From contig NZ_JQMO01000003.1 of the NCBI RefSeq assembly GCF_000744785.1, positions 4,030,001 to 4,094,000 on the forward strand: DNA of 64,000 nucleotides. The letters run 5' to 3'. Source of the DNA: Kitasatospora azatica KCTC 9699 (GTDB taxonomy: Bacteria > Actinomycetota > Actinomycetes > Streptomycetales > Streptomycetaceae). Positions 45,586 through 56,860 of this stretch are shown here, in pieces. The stretch's first letter is position 1. Every line of letters starts with the position of its first letter. A program made the translations under genes and the position numbers. Below the pieces are notes generated by a model. It was not told the DNA's origin. It searched no databases and was given only the letters and a program-made list of their open reading frames with translations.

Positions 45586-46092
45586 ATGACGCGAGTGCAC
45601 ACTACGGCCGGCGAACTCCCTGCGCAGCGGGTCGAGGAGGCCAAAGGCCGGGCCGCGAACCTGCTGCTCGCGTTCCGGCACGGCAATCAGCTCGCATTCG
45701 ACGAAGCGCTGGACCGGCTGCTCGCCGAACAGGACGAGCGGACCATGGTGACCATGCTCGCCTGGATCGCGGCCGAGGCGGTCCGCAAGGCCTACGCGCC
45801 CGAGGTGGGCGACCGGGTGCTGCGCGCGCTGGCCCGCCGGGCGCCGCAGAGCGGGATCGGGGTCGCGGTGGACGAGGACTCGGCGGACGCCGCCCGGCTG
45901 ATCGCGGCCGTGCGCGGTGGTGACGTGGCCGGGGTGCGCGAACTGGTGGCCGCCACCGCCGACACCACCTTCCTGCTCGGCGGGCTGCTGCAGGGCGTGG
46001 CGATGCTGCTGCCGCTGGTGCCGGATGAGGAGATCGACCAGGTGATCGACGAGCTGCGGCTGCGCCAGGCGGCGGTGCCCGCCGGCGTCTGA
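45586..46092 (+). CDS. Uncharacterised protein
   Basis: A 168-residue soluble, mainly helical protein: VEEAKGRAANLLLAFRHGNQLAFDEALDRLLAEQDERTMVTMLAWIAAEAV, then two more helical blocks and an acidic end (PDEEIDQVIDEL). I do not recognise a domain. ATG 45586 has GGGAAGG upstream; the longer frame to 45496 lacks a ribosome binding site. Codon usage is typical of the genome. It sits between the LuxR relic and folC, an order not usual in the core backbone. Confidence 0.6.
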   Translation: MTRVHTTAGELPAQRVEEAKGRAANLLLAFRHGNQLAFDEALDRLLAEQDERTMVTMLAWIAAEAVRKAYAPEVGDRVLRALARRAPQSGIGVAVDEDSADAARLIAAVRGGDVAGVRELVAATADTTFLLGGLLQGVAMLLPLVPDEEIDQVIDELRLRQAAVPAGV

Positions 46093-46171
46093 ACCCCAGG
46101 TCAGGGGCGCTGTCCGGGGAGCGGTGGCCCGGCGCGGGGAGGGCGCCGGGACACTCCGTAGACTTGGCGGC

Positions 46172-47572
46172 GTGAGCAGCAGCGCCGGGCCGAACCCGTA
46201 CACCATCCGCCCCAACAGCGCGGACTCCGCCGAGCAGCCGACCGGTCTTCGCGAGATAGAAGCCGAGCTGGCCAAGCGGTGGCCGGAGAACAAGATCGAG
46301 CCCACCCTCGACCGGATCAACGCCCTGATGGACATCCTGGGCCAGCCCCAGCGGTCCTATCCGTCGATCCACATCACCGGCACCAACGGCAAGACCTCCA
46401 CCGCTCGGATGGTCGAGCAACTGCTCAACACCTTCGAGCTGCGCACCGGCCGGTACACCAGCCCGCACGTGGAGTCGGTGACCGAGCGGATCAGCCTGGA
46501 CGGGCAGCCGATCAGCGTCGAGAAGTTCGTCGCGACCTACCAGGACATCGAGCCCTACATCCGGATGGTCGACGAGCAGCAGCCGATCGCCCTCTCCTTC
46601 TTCGAGGTGCTCACCGGCATGGCGTACGCGGCCTTCGCCGACGCGCCGATCGACGTCGCGGTGGTCGAGGTCGGCATGGGCGGCAGCTGGGACGCCACCA
46701 ACGTGATCGACGCCGCCGTCGCGGTGATCACCCCGGTCTCGCTGGACCACACCGACCGGCTCGGCTCCACCACCGGCGCGATCGCCACCGAGAAGGCCGG
46801 GATCATCAAGCCCGGCGCCCTCGCGGTGGTCTCGCAGCAGCCGCTGGACGCCGCCCAGGCGATCCTCGAGCACGCCGTCAAGGTGGACGCCACGGTGGCC
46901 CGCGAGGGCATGGAGTTCGGCGTGCTGCACCGCGAGGTCGCGGTCGGCGGGCAGCTGGTCACGCTGCGCGGGCTCGGCGGCGGCGAGTACTCCGACATCT
47001 TCCTTCCGCTGCACGGGGAGCACCAGGCGCACAACGCGGCCATGGCGCTGGCCGCGGTGGAGGCGTTCTTCGGCGTCGGCGCGGCCCGCGAGGGCCAGCT
47101 GGACATCGACAAGGTGCGCCAGGCCTTCTCCGGCGTCTCCTCGCCGGGCCGGCTCGAGGTGGTCCGGCGCAGCCCCACCATCGTGCTGGACGCCGCCCAC
47201 AACCCGGCCGGCGCCGAGGTGACGGCCGCCGCGATCAGCGAGTCCTTCGCCTTCACCCGGCTGATCGGCGTGATCGCCGCCAGCGGGGACAAGGACGTGA
47301 CCGGCCTGCTGGAGGCCTTCGAGCCGGTGCTGGCCGAGGTCGTGGTCACCGAGAACTCCACCCACCGGGCGATGCCGGTGGACCGGCTGGCCGCCCAGGC
47401 GGTGGAGGTCTTCGGCGAGGACCGGGTGGTGGTCGAAGCGCGCCTGGACGACGCCATCGAGGCCGCGGTCACGCTGGCCGAGGAGGGCGGCGACCTCGGC
47501 GGTGCCGGGGTGCTGATCACCGGCTCGGTGATCACCGTGGGCGAGGCCCGCCTGCTGCTCGGGAGGAAGTGA
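46172..47572 (+). CDS. folC: Folylpolyglutamate synthase / dihydrofolate synthase
   Basis: A 466-residue Mur-ligase-like enzyme. The P-loop is ITGTNGKTSTARM; SPHVESVTERI, VVEVGMGGSWDATNV and VLDAAHNPAGAEV are FolC signatures. It adds glutamate to folates and probably also makes dihydrofolate. GTG 46172 is chosen as the first start with plausible family N-terminus (MSSSAGPNPYTIRP). Its stop is followed after three bases by the DUF4233 gene, so both are one transcript. Confidence 0.94.
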   Translation: MSSSAGPNPYTIRPNSADSAEQPTGLREIEAELAKRWPENKIEPTLDRINALMDILGQPQRSYPSIHITGTNGKTSTARMVEQLLNTFELRTGRYTSPHVESVTERISLDGQPISVEKFVATYQDIEPYIRMVDEQQPIALSFFEVLTGMAYAAFADAPIDVAVVEVGMGGSWDATNVIDAAVAVITPVSLDHTDRLGSTTGAIATEKAGIIKPGALAVVSQQPLDAAQAILEHAVKVDATVAREGMEFGVLHREVAVGGQLVTLRGLGGGEYSDIFLPLHGEHQAHNAAMALAAVEAFFGVGAAREGQLDIDKVRQAFSGVSSPGRLEVVRRSPTIVLDAAHNPAGAEVTAAAISESFAFTRLIGVIAASGDKDVTGLLEAFEPVLAEVVVTENSTHRAMPVDRLAAQAVEVFGEDRVVVEARLDDAIEAAVTLAEEGGDLGGAGVLITGSVITVGEARLLLGRK

Positions 47573-47575
47573 CCA

Positions 47576-47913
47576 TGCGCACGCTCTGCTCGTCCACGCT
47601 GATCGGTGAGGTCTTCGTGGTGCTCTTCGCGGCCTGTGTCGCGATGCGGATGACGGATGTCTCCACCGCGTTGATCTGGACGGTGAGCGGGGTGGCGATG
47701 CTGCTCTGCGTGCTGCTCTGCGGCGTGATCACCAGGCCCGGCGCGGTGGCGGTGGGCTGGGCGCTGCAGCTCGGGCTGATCGCCGCCGGGCTGCTGCTGC
47801 CGACCATGTACGGGCTGGGCGTGATCTTCGCCGGACTCTGGTGGTGCTCGGTGCACTACGGCCGGAAGATCGACGTGCTGAAGGCCCAGCGCGAAGCCGC
47901 AGCCCAGGCCTGA
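47576..47913 (+). CDS. DUF4233 small membrane protein
   Basis: A 112-residue protein with four hydrophobic segments (residues 8-25, 33-53, 57-75 and 78-94) and a basic C-terminus. It matches DUF4233, a family nearly always directly behind folC in actinobacteria; GAVAVGWALQLGLIAAGLLLPTMYGLGVIFAGLWW is its core. GGGAGGAAG before the ATG lies within the folC end. Function unknown; the linkage suggests a membrane role related to folate or cell envelope, but that is only guilt by association. Confidence 0.85.
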
Positions 47914-48002
47914 GCATTCGCTTACGCAAGGTAACCTCTGGGGCGGTGGTATACGCCAGTCAGGGGTATCCCGTTCCGTCCCATAAACCGTGGAGCCGCA
48001 CC

Positions 48003-48416
48003 GTGTCCCAGCGCACTCTCGTCCTGCTCAAGCCCGACGCCGTTCGCCGCGGCCTGGCCGGCGAGATCATCAGTCGGATCGAGCGCAAGGCCGGCTGGCG
48101 GCTGACCGCGGTCGAGCTGCGCACCTTCGACCGGGCGACGCTGGAGCAGCACTACGCCGAGCACGTCGGCCGGCCGTTCTACGAGCCGCTGCTCGAGTTC
48201 ATGACCTCCGGCCCGTCGATCGCGCTGATCGTCGAGGGCGAGAACGTCGTCCCGGGCATCCGCGCGCTGGCCGGCGCCACCGACCCGCTGGCCGCCGGCG
48301 CCGGCACGATCCGGGGCGACTACGCCACGATCACCCGGGAGAACCTGATCCACGCCTCGGACTCGCCCGAGTCCGCCGAGCGCGAGATCAAGATCTTCTT
48401 CCCGGCGCACGCCTGA
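48003..48416 (+). CDS. ndk: Nucleoside diphosphate kinase
   Basis: A 137-residue NDK, normal length. The active-site histidine lies in ENLIHASDSPESAEREI and the nucleotide-binding start is RTLVLLKPDAVRRGL. It balances NTP and dNTP pools using ATP. GTG 48003 begins the conserved fold. Genes folC-DUF4233-ndk-mreB in this order are the streptomycete arrangement. A 10-bp hairpin follows. Confidence 0.95.
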   Translation: MSQRTLVLLKPDAVRRGLAGEIISRIERKAGWRLTAVELRTFDRATLEQHYAEHVGRPFYEPLLEFMTSGPSIALIVEGENVVPGIRALAGATDPLAAGAGTIRGDYATITRENLIHASDSPESAEREIKIFFPAHA

Positions 48417-48427
48417 CGGTCGATCAC

Positions 48428-48456
48428 GGCTGAGCCGGCGGCGGTCCGGCTCAGCC
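48428..48456 (+). terminator. Terminator after ndk
   Basis: GGCTGAGCCG (48428-48437) pairs perfectly with CGGCTCAGCC (48447-48456), 11 bases after the ndk stop. Confidence 0.7.
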
Positions 48457-48719
48457 AACCGTGGGAATCTGATCCTCAAATATGGAACTGGGTGTGCCGA
48501 CACGGCGTCCAATGCCAGGAGAACTGGTTCGGCGACGGAGAATGGACGCCATGCCCACCCCGCCGACCAGCTCAACCCGGTCGCTCCGGGCGTGGCTACG
48601 ATGGTGGCACCCAGCGGGCCCGAGCGGGTTCGCAGGTCGTCCTCACACGTTTGCGGAAACCAGTGTGAGGATCAACTCCCTGCCCAAGACATCCAGTTCG
48701 GGAAGGCGTTCCACACTCC
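48457..48719. other. mreB upstream region
   Basis: A 260-base region without a believable gene. It carries CAAATATGG (48477-48485) as a possible promoter element and GCGGAAACCAGTGTGAGG (around 48652), which resembles the GGAAC-type -35 of envelope-stress sigma factors. GGAAGG before the ATG of mreB is its ribosome binding site. The mre operon of S. coelicolor has more than one promoter, so several elements here are plausible. Confidence 0.4.
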
Positions 48720-49757
<1,038 letters not shown>

Positions 49758-49805
49758 AACCACCGAACTCGAAGTTTCCTGAAGAAGAGGGGCAGCGCCA
49801 GCGCC

Positions 49806-50693
49806 GTGAGGGACACACGAGAGAGCCGACTGCTGCTCATCCTGCTGGTGGCTGTCGCCTTCGCGCTGATCACCGTGGACATCAAGGGCGGCGAGAGCTC
49901 CCCGCTGAACGGCGCCCGCAAGGCCGCCGCCGGCGTGCTCGGCCCGGTCGAGCGCGGCGCCGCGGGGGCCGTCGACCCGATAGCCCGCACGATCCGGGCG
50001 ATCCGCGACTCCGGCACCCAGCAGCAGCGGCTGGACCAGATCGGCGCCGAGAACACCGAGCTGCGCCAGCGGCTGGCCTCCTCCGACATGGCCACCGGCC
50101 GGACCAAGCAGCTGGACAGCCTGCTGCGCACCGCCGGCACCGGCGGCTACACCGTCAAGGCCGCGCAGGTGATCGCCATCGGCGCCGCCCAGGGCTTCTC
50201 CTGGACCATCACCATCGACGCGGGCAGCGACGACGGCATCCAGCGGGACATGACCGTGATCAACGGCGAGGGCCTGGTCGGCCGGGTCACCACGGTGGCC
50301 CGGACCACCGCCACCGTGCTGCTGGCCACCGACCCCGGTTTCACCGCCGGGACCCGGATGGAGGGCAGCGGCGAGATCGGCTTCGCCGCCGGTCAGGGCG
50401 GCAGCCCGATGAAGGTCCAGCTGCTCAACGGCAAGGCGCAGGTCAAGGCGGGGGACCGGCTGGTCACCTTCGGCTCGCAGAGCGGGCGCCCGTTCGTGCC
50501 GGGCGTGCCGGTGGGCAAGGTGCTCCAGGTGCAGGCCACCCCCGGTGAGCTGACCAAGACGATCCTGGTCGAGCCCTTCGTCTCCTTCACCCGCCTCGAC
50601 CTGGTCGGCGTGGTCGTGGTGCCGCCGCGCACCGACCCCAGGGACGCCGTGCTGCCGCCCGCACCGACCGCCTCGCCGTCAGGGGGGAACTGA
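49806..50693 (+). CDS. mreC: Rod-shape-determining protein MreC
   Basis: A 295-residue bitopic protein. Residues 9-25 form the membrane anchor, about 65-95 a coiled coil (LDQIGAENTELRQRLA), and 110-270 the periplasmic double beta-barrel (GYTVKAAQVIAIG, INGEGLVGRVTTV). It links MreB to the wall synthases. GTG 49806. The C-terminal 20 residues are Pro-rich. mreD follows with a three-base gap. Confidence 0.92.
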   Translation: MRDTRESRLLLILLVAVAFALITVDIKGGESSPLNGARKAAAGVLGPVERGAAGAVDPIARTIRAIRDSGTQQQRLDQIGAENTELRQRLASSDMATGRTKQLDSLLRTAGTGGYTVKAAQVIAIGAAQGFSWTITIDAGSDDGIQRDMTVINGEGLVGRVTTVARTTATVLLATDPGFTAGTRMEGSGEIGFAAGQGGSPMKVQLLNGKAQVKAGDRLVTFGSQSGRPFVPGVPVGKVLQVQATPGELTKTILVEPFVSFTRLDLVGVVVVPPRTDPRDAVLPPAPTASPSGGN

Positions 50694-50696
50694 CCG

Positions 50697-51317
50697 ATGG
50701 TCATCAAGCGCTTCGTGCTCTCCGCCGTGCTGATCCTGCTCGCCCTGGTGGTCCAGGTCAGCGTGCTGGGCCGGCTCCAGCTGCCCGGTGCCACCCCGGA
50801 CCTGCTGCTGCTGGTGGTGGTCGGCCTGGCGCTGGTCTGGGGACCGGGCGGCGGCTGCCTGACCGGCTTCGCGGCCGGCCTGCTGGCCGACCTGGCGCCG
50901 CCCTCCGACCACGCGATCGGCCGCTACGCGCTGGTGCTCTGCCTGATGGGCTACGCCGCCGGCGTGCTGCGCGCCGAACCGGGCCGCCAGCGCTCGGTGC
51001 TGGTGCCGCTGCTGGTGGTGGCCGGTTCGGCCGTGGTCTCCACGACGCTGTACGCGGCGGTCGGCGCGCTGGTCGGCGACACCGCCGCCCGGCACGTCGG
51101 GCTGACCGGCCTGGTGGCCAGCGCCCTGCTCTACGACCTGCTGCTCGCGCCCTTCGTGGTGCCCGCCGTGATGCTGCTGGCCCGCCGCTTCGACCCCGGC
51201 GCGCTGGGCGCCGAGGTGACCGGCCCGGGCCTGGGCACCATCGCCCGCTACCGCACCACCCGCGAGCCGTCCTCGGTCGGCCCGTCCGGCCGCAAGAAGC
51301 GCCTCCCCGGCCTCTGA
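50697..51317 (+). CDS. mreD: Rod-shape-determining protein MreD
   Basis: A 206-residue integral membrane protein with about five to six helices; GATPDLLLLVVVGLALVWGPGGGCLTGFAAGLLADLAPP is the MreD signature. It is the membrane partner of MreC in the elongation or spore-wall machine. The tail from about residue 175 is basic and cytoplasmic (GPSGRKKRLPGL). The gap to the PBP2 gene is 27 bases. Confidence 0.9.
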   Translation: MVIKRFVLSAVLILLALVVQVSVLGRLQLPGATPDLLLLVVVGLALVWGPGGGCLTGFAAGLLADLAPPSDHAIGRYALVLCLMGYAAGVLRAEPGRQRSVLVPLLVVAGSAVVSTTLYAAVGALVGDTAARHVGLTGLVASALLYDLLLAPFVVPAVMLLARRFDPGALGAEVTGPGLGTIARYRTTREPSSVGPSGRKKRLPGL

Positions 51318-51344
51318 CGTCCCGCTATCCAGGAGTTCCGTCAC

Positions 51345-53540
51345 GTGAGCAACATCCCGGAGACCGGCCGCACCCGCCGGGTGACGATCCGTCTGGTGGT
51401 GCTGCAGATCCTGGTCCTCTCGCTGCTCGCCACCCTCGGCGGGCGGCTGTGGTACCTGCAGATCCGCAACGGCAGCGAGTACACCGCCAAGGCGTCCAAC
51501 AACCACATCCGCGAGGTGGTCGACCCCTCGGTGCGCGGCGAGATCCTGGACGCCAACGGCAAGGTGCTGGCCGGCAACCAGACCAAGCTGGTGGTCTCGG
51601 TCAGCCGCACCTCGCTGCTCCAGCAGAAGGACCACGGCAGGGCAGCGCTCACCCGGCTCGCCCAGGTGCTCGGGATGAACCCGAAGGACGTCCAGGACAA
51701 GGTCCGGCTCTGCGACGCCAAGACCGCGCAGCCCTGCTGGAACGGTTCGCCCTACCAGCCGATCCCGGTGACCGACCAGGCCACCACCCAGCAGGCGATG
51801 CAGATAATGGAACGCCGCGAGGACTTCCCCGGCATCACCGCCCAGCCCACCGCGGTGCGCCAGTACCCCGCCCCCGACGGCGCCAACGCCGCCCAGGTGC
51901 TCGGCTACCTCTCCCCGGTCACCGACGACGAGGTCAGCAAGACCGCCGACCGGACCGGCAAGGACAAGTACCTGCCCTCCGACCAGATCGGCCGGGCCGG
52001 CCTGGAGTCGGTCTACGACGGCGACCTGCGCGGCACCACCGGCGTCGACCGGCTCGAGGTGGACAACCTCGGGCGGGTGATCGGCAGCGCCGGCACCACC
52101 CCGGCCCAGCCCGGCAACAACGTGGTCACCAGCATCGACTCCCGGGTCCAGAAGGTGGTCGAGGACAACCTGGTGCAGGCCATGAACGACGCCCGCACGC
52201 AGTTCGACAAGGAGACCAACAAGAACTACGTCGCCGACTCCGGTGCGGCCATAGTGATGGACGTGCACACCGGCCGGATCGTCGCGATGGCCAGCGCGCC
52301 GACCTACGACCCCAACCTCTGGGTCGGCGGCATCTCCGCCAAGGACTACGCCAACCTGACCAACCAGGACAGCAACGTCCCGCTGCTCAACCGGGCCATC
52401 CAGGGTCAGTCGGCCCCCGGCTCCACCTTCAAGGTGGTCTCCACCTCGGCCGCCGTGGCGGCCGGCTACTCGCTGGACGGCCACTACCCGTGCCCGAAGA
52501 GCATGACCATCGGCGGCCGCGAGTTCAAGAACTTCGAGGGCGAGCAGTTCGGTGACATCTCCTTGGAGAAGGCACTGGAGATCTCCTGCGACACCGTCTT
52601 CTACGGCCTGTCCTACGACCAGTGGATGAAGGACGGCGGGATCCACCCGAAGAACCCGGCCGACTGGTTCTACAAGACCGCCCACCAGTTCGGCCTCGGC
52701 GCCAAGACCGGCGTCGACCTGCCCAGCGAGGTCACCGGCCGGGTGCCGGACCGGCAGTGGAAGCAGGACTTCTACACCGCCAACAAGGACGCCTGGTGCA
52801 AGCAGGCCGACGGCGGCGGCACCGACTTCGCCACCCAGATCGCCCGCGAGAACTGCGTCGACGGCAATGTGATGCGCGCCGGTGACTCGGTCAACTACGC
52901 GATCGGCCAGGGCGACACCCTGGTCACCCCGATCCAGATGGCCCGGATCTACGCGGCCCTGGCCAACGGCGGCACGCTCTACCAGCCGAGCGTGGCCAAG
53001 GCCGTGGTCACCCCCAGCGGCCAACTGGTGCGCGAGATCGCGCCGGTGGTCTCCGGCAAGCTGCCGGACGACCAGAAGACCCTGCAGTACATCGACCAGG
53101 CCACCGCCGGCGTCATCACCGAGGGCACCGCGGCCTGGAAGTTCACCGGCGCCGGCTGGCCGCAGGACAAGATCCAGCTGCACGCCAAGACCGGTACCGC
53201 CGAGGTCTACGGCAAGCAGACCACCTCCTGGCTGACCACCTACAGCAAGGACTACGCGGTGGTCATGACGATCAGTCAGGCCGGTACCGGTTCCGGTGGT
53301 TCCGGTGACGCGGTCCGCAAGATCTACCAGGCGCTGTACGGCGTGGACGACAAGGGCGGCATCGACAACACCAAGGCGCTGCTGCCCACCCCGCAGACCG
53401 AGCTGCCCAAGTTCAACCCGGACGGCACCGCGGTGCTCAAGGTGAGCTGGAGCCGCCCGACCCCGGTCCCGGCGCAGCCCGCCCTCGCCACCGACCTGGT
53501 CGCGCTGGAACCCCGCACCTCCGGAAGGAGCCGCACATGA
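51345..53540 (+). CDS. mrdA: Penicillin-binding protein 2 (class B transpeptidase)
   Basis: A 731-residue class B PBP. A membrane anchor (about residues 16-36) is followed by the PBP dimerisation domain and the transpeptidase domain with S360-x2-K363 (SAPGSTFK), S515-V-N517 and K615-T-G617. It cross-links peptidoglycan as partner of the RodA glycosyltransferase and the MreBCD scaffold. GTG 51345 follows AGGAG. The stop overlaps the rodA ATG by ATGA, so the synthase pair is made in equal numbers. Confidence 0.95.
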   Translation: MSNIPETGRTRRVTIRLVVLQILVLSLLATLGGRLWYLQIRNGSEYTAKASNNHIREVVDPSVRGEILDANGKVLAGNQTKLVVSVSRTSLLQQKDHGRAALTRLAQVLGMNPKDVQDKVRLCDAKTAQPCWNGSPYQPIPVTDQATTQQAMQIMERREDFPGITAQPTAVRQYPAPDGANAAQVLGYLSPVTDDEVSKTADRTGKDKYLPSDQIGRAGLESVYDGDLRGTTGVDRLEVDNLGRVIGSAGTTPAQPGNNVVTSIDSRVQKVVEDNLVQAMNDARTQFDKETNKNYVADSGAAIVMDVHTGRIVAMASAPTYDPNLWVGGISAKDYANLTNQDSNVPLLNRAIQGQSAPGSTFKVVSTSAAVAAGYSLDGHYPCPKSMTIGGREFKNFEGEQFGDISLEKALEISCDTVFYGLSYDQWMKDGGIHPKNPADWFYKTAHQFGLGAKTGVDLPSEVTGRVPDRQWKQDFYTANKDAWCKQADGGGTDFATQIARENCVDGNVMRAGDSVNYAIGQGDTLVTPIQMARIYAALANGGTLYQPSVAKAVVTPSGQLVREIAPVVSGKLPDDQKTLQYIDQATAGVITEGTAAWKFTGAGWPQDKIQLHAKTGTAEVYGKQTTSWLTTYSKDYAVVMTISQAGTGSGGSGDAVRKIYQALYGVDDKGGIDNTKALLPTPQTELPKFNPDGTAVLKVSWSRPTPVPAQPALATDLVALEPRTSGRSRT

Positions 53541-54739
53541 CCTCCTCCTACGGGTCCTACCGGCCGCTGCGGTTCTCCCCGCAGCGCAGCCCGCTGGCCC
53601 GGGCGCTGGCCAAGGACGCCCCGCTGCGCCGGCTCGACTGGATACTGGTGCTGGCCGCGCTGGCGCTCTCGCTGGGCAGTTCGCTGCTGGTCTGGTCGGC
53701 CACCCGGGGCCGCGAGTCGCTCACCCACGGGGACCCGCAGTACTTCCTCTACCGGCACCTGACCAACCTGCTGATCGGCCTGGTGCTGTTCGGGTCGGCG
53801 GTCGCGATAGGGCACCACCGGATCCGGGCGGCGGTGCCGATCCTGTACGCGGTGGCCGTGCTGATGCTCTTCGCCACCCTCAGCCCGCTCGGCTCGACCA
53901 TCAACGGCGCGCACTCCTGGATCCAGTTCGGCGGCGGCTTCTCGATCCAGCCCGCCGAGTTCGCCAAGCTGGCGATCGTGCTGGGGATGGCCATGGTGCT
54001 CTCCTCCCGGGTGGACTCGGGAGAGCGCGAACGCCCCGGTGACAAGACCGTGGTGCAGGCGCTGCTGCTCGGCGGCTTCCCGATGGCCGTCGTCATGCTG
54101 ATGCCCGACCTCGGCTCGGTGATGGTGATGGCCGTGACCATCCTGGGCATCCTGCTGGCCTCCGGCGCCCCCAACCGCTGGCTGTTCGGCCTGATGACGG
54201 CCGGCGGCCTGGGCGCCGCCGCGATCTGGAAGCTCGGCGTGCTGAGCAAGTACCAGGTCGACCGGTTCGCCGCCTTCGCCAACCCGAAGCTGGACCCGGC
54301 CGGGGTCGGCTACAACACCGCGCAGGCCCGGATCGCGATCGGCTCCGGCGGCCTCACCGGCAAGGGGCTCTTCCACGGCACCCAGACCATAGGGCAGTTC
54401 GTCCCCGAGCAGCAGACCGACTTCGTCTTCACGGTGGCCGGCGAGGAGCTCGGCTTCGTCGGCGGACTGGCGATCATCCTGCTGGTCGGCGTGATCCTCT
54501 GGCGGGCCTGCAAGATCGCCCGCCAGGCCACCGACCTGTTCGGCACCATCGTCTGCGGCGGCGTGATCGCCTGGTTCGCCTTCCAGTCCTTCGAGAACAT
54601 CGGCATGACCCTGGGCATCATGCCGGTGGCCGGCATCCCACTGCCGTTCGTCAGCTACGGCGGCTCCTCGATGTTCGCCGGCTGGATCGCCATCGGCCTG
54701 CTCCAGGCCGTCCGCACCCAGCGCCCGATAGCGGGTTAG
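53537..54739 (+). CDS. rodA: RodA-type SEDS peptidoglycan glycosyltransferase
   Basis: A 400-residue SEDS protein with about ten membrane helices. GSTINGAHSWIQFGGGFSIQPAEFAKLAIV contains the conserved loop, and FVPEQQTDFVFTVAGEELGFVGG and PLPFVSYGGSSM are RodA/FtsW signatures. It polymerises lipid II into glycan strands with PBP2. The N-terminal ~50 residues are polar and cytoplasmic. In S. coelicolor the equivalent gene belongs to the mre cluster used during sporulation. Confidence 0.95.
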   Translation: MTSSYGSYRPLRFSPQRSPLARALAKDAPLRRLDWILVLAALALSLGSSLLVWSATRGRESLTHGDPQYFLYRHLTNLLIGLVLFGSAVAIGHHRIRAAVPILYAVAVLMLFATLSPLGSTINGAHSWIQFGGGFSIQPAEFAKLAIVLGMAMVLSSRVDSGERERPGDKTVVQALLLGGFPMAVVMLMPDLGSVMVMAVTILGILLASGAPNRWLFGLMTAGGLGAAAIWKLGVLSKYQVDRFAAFANPKLDPAGVGYNTAQARIAIGSGGLTGKGLFHGTQTIGQFVPEQQTDFVFTVAGEELGFVGGLAIILLVGVILWRACKIARQATDLFGTIVCGGVIAWFAFQSFENIGMTLGIMPVAGIPLPFVSYGGSSMFAGWIAIGLLQAVRTQRPIAG

Positions 54740-54807
54740 CCCAGCACGGCGCGGGTCAGGCTACCCTTGAGGGTCATCCCCTCCGCTCTCACAAAGGGTT
54801 ACGCCGC

Positions 54808-56745
<1,938 letters not shown>

Positions 56746-56753
56746 GAACGACC

Positions 56754-56789
56754 GCGGGCCCGTCTCCCTCGAGTGGGGGACGGGCCCGC
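56754..56789 (+). terminator. Terminator after the radical SAM gene
   Basis: GCGGGCCCGTCTCCC (56754-56768) pairs with GGGGGACGGGCCCGC (56775-56789), one G-T pair, loop TCGAGT; nine bases after the stop codon. Confidence 0.8.
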
Positions 56790-56816
56790 TGGGTTGGTCT
56801 CGACAGAGAAGGCCTT

Positions 56817-56849
56817 CTCGGGCCCCTCCTCGTTCTGGAGGGGCCCGAG
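56817..56849 (-). terminator. Terminator of the lectin gene
   Basis: CTCGGGCCCCTCC (56817-56829) pairs perfectly with GGAGGGGCCCGAG (56837-56849). On the minus strand it starts 12 bases after the lectin stop. Confidence 0.8.
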
Positions 56850-56860
56850 CGGCGTTCGGG

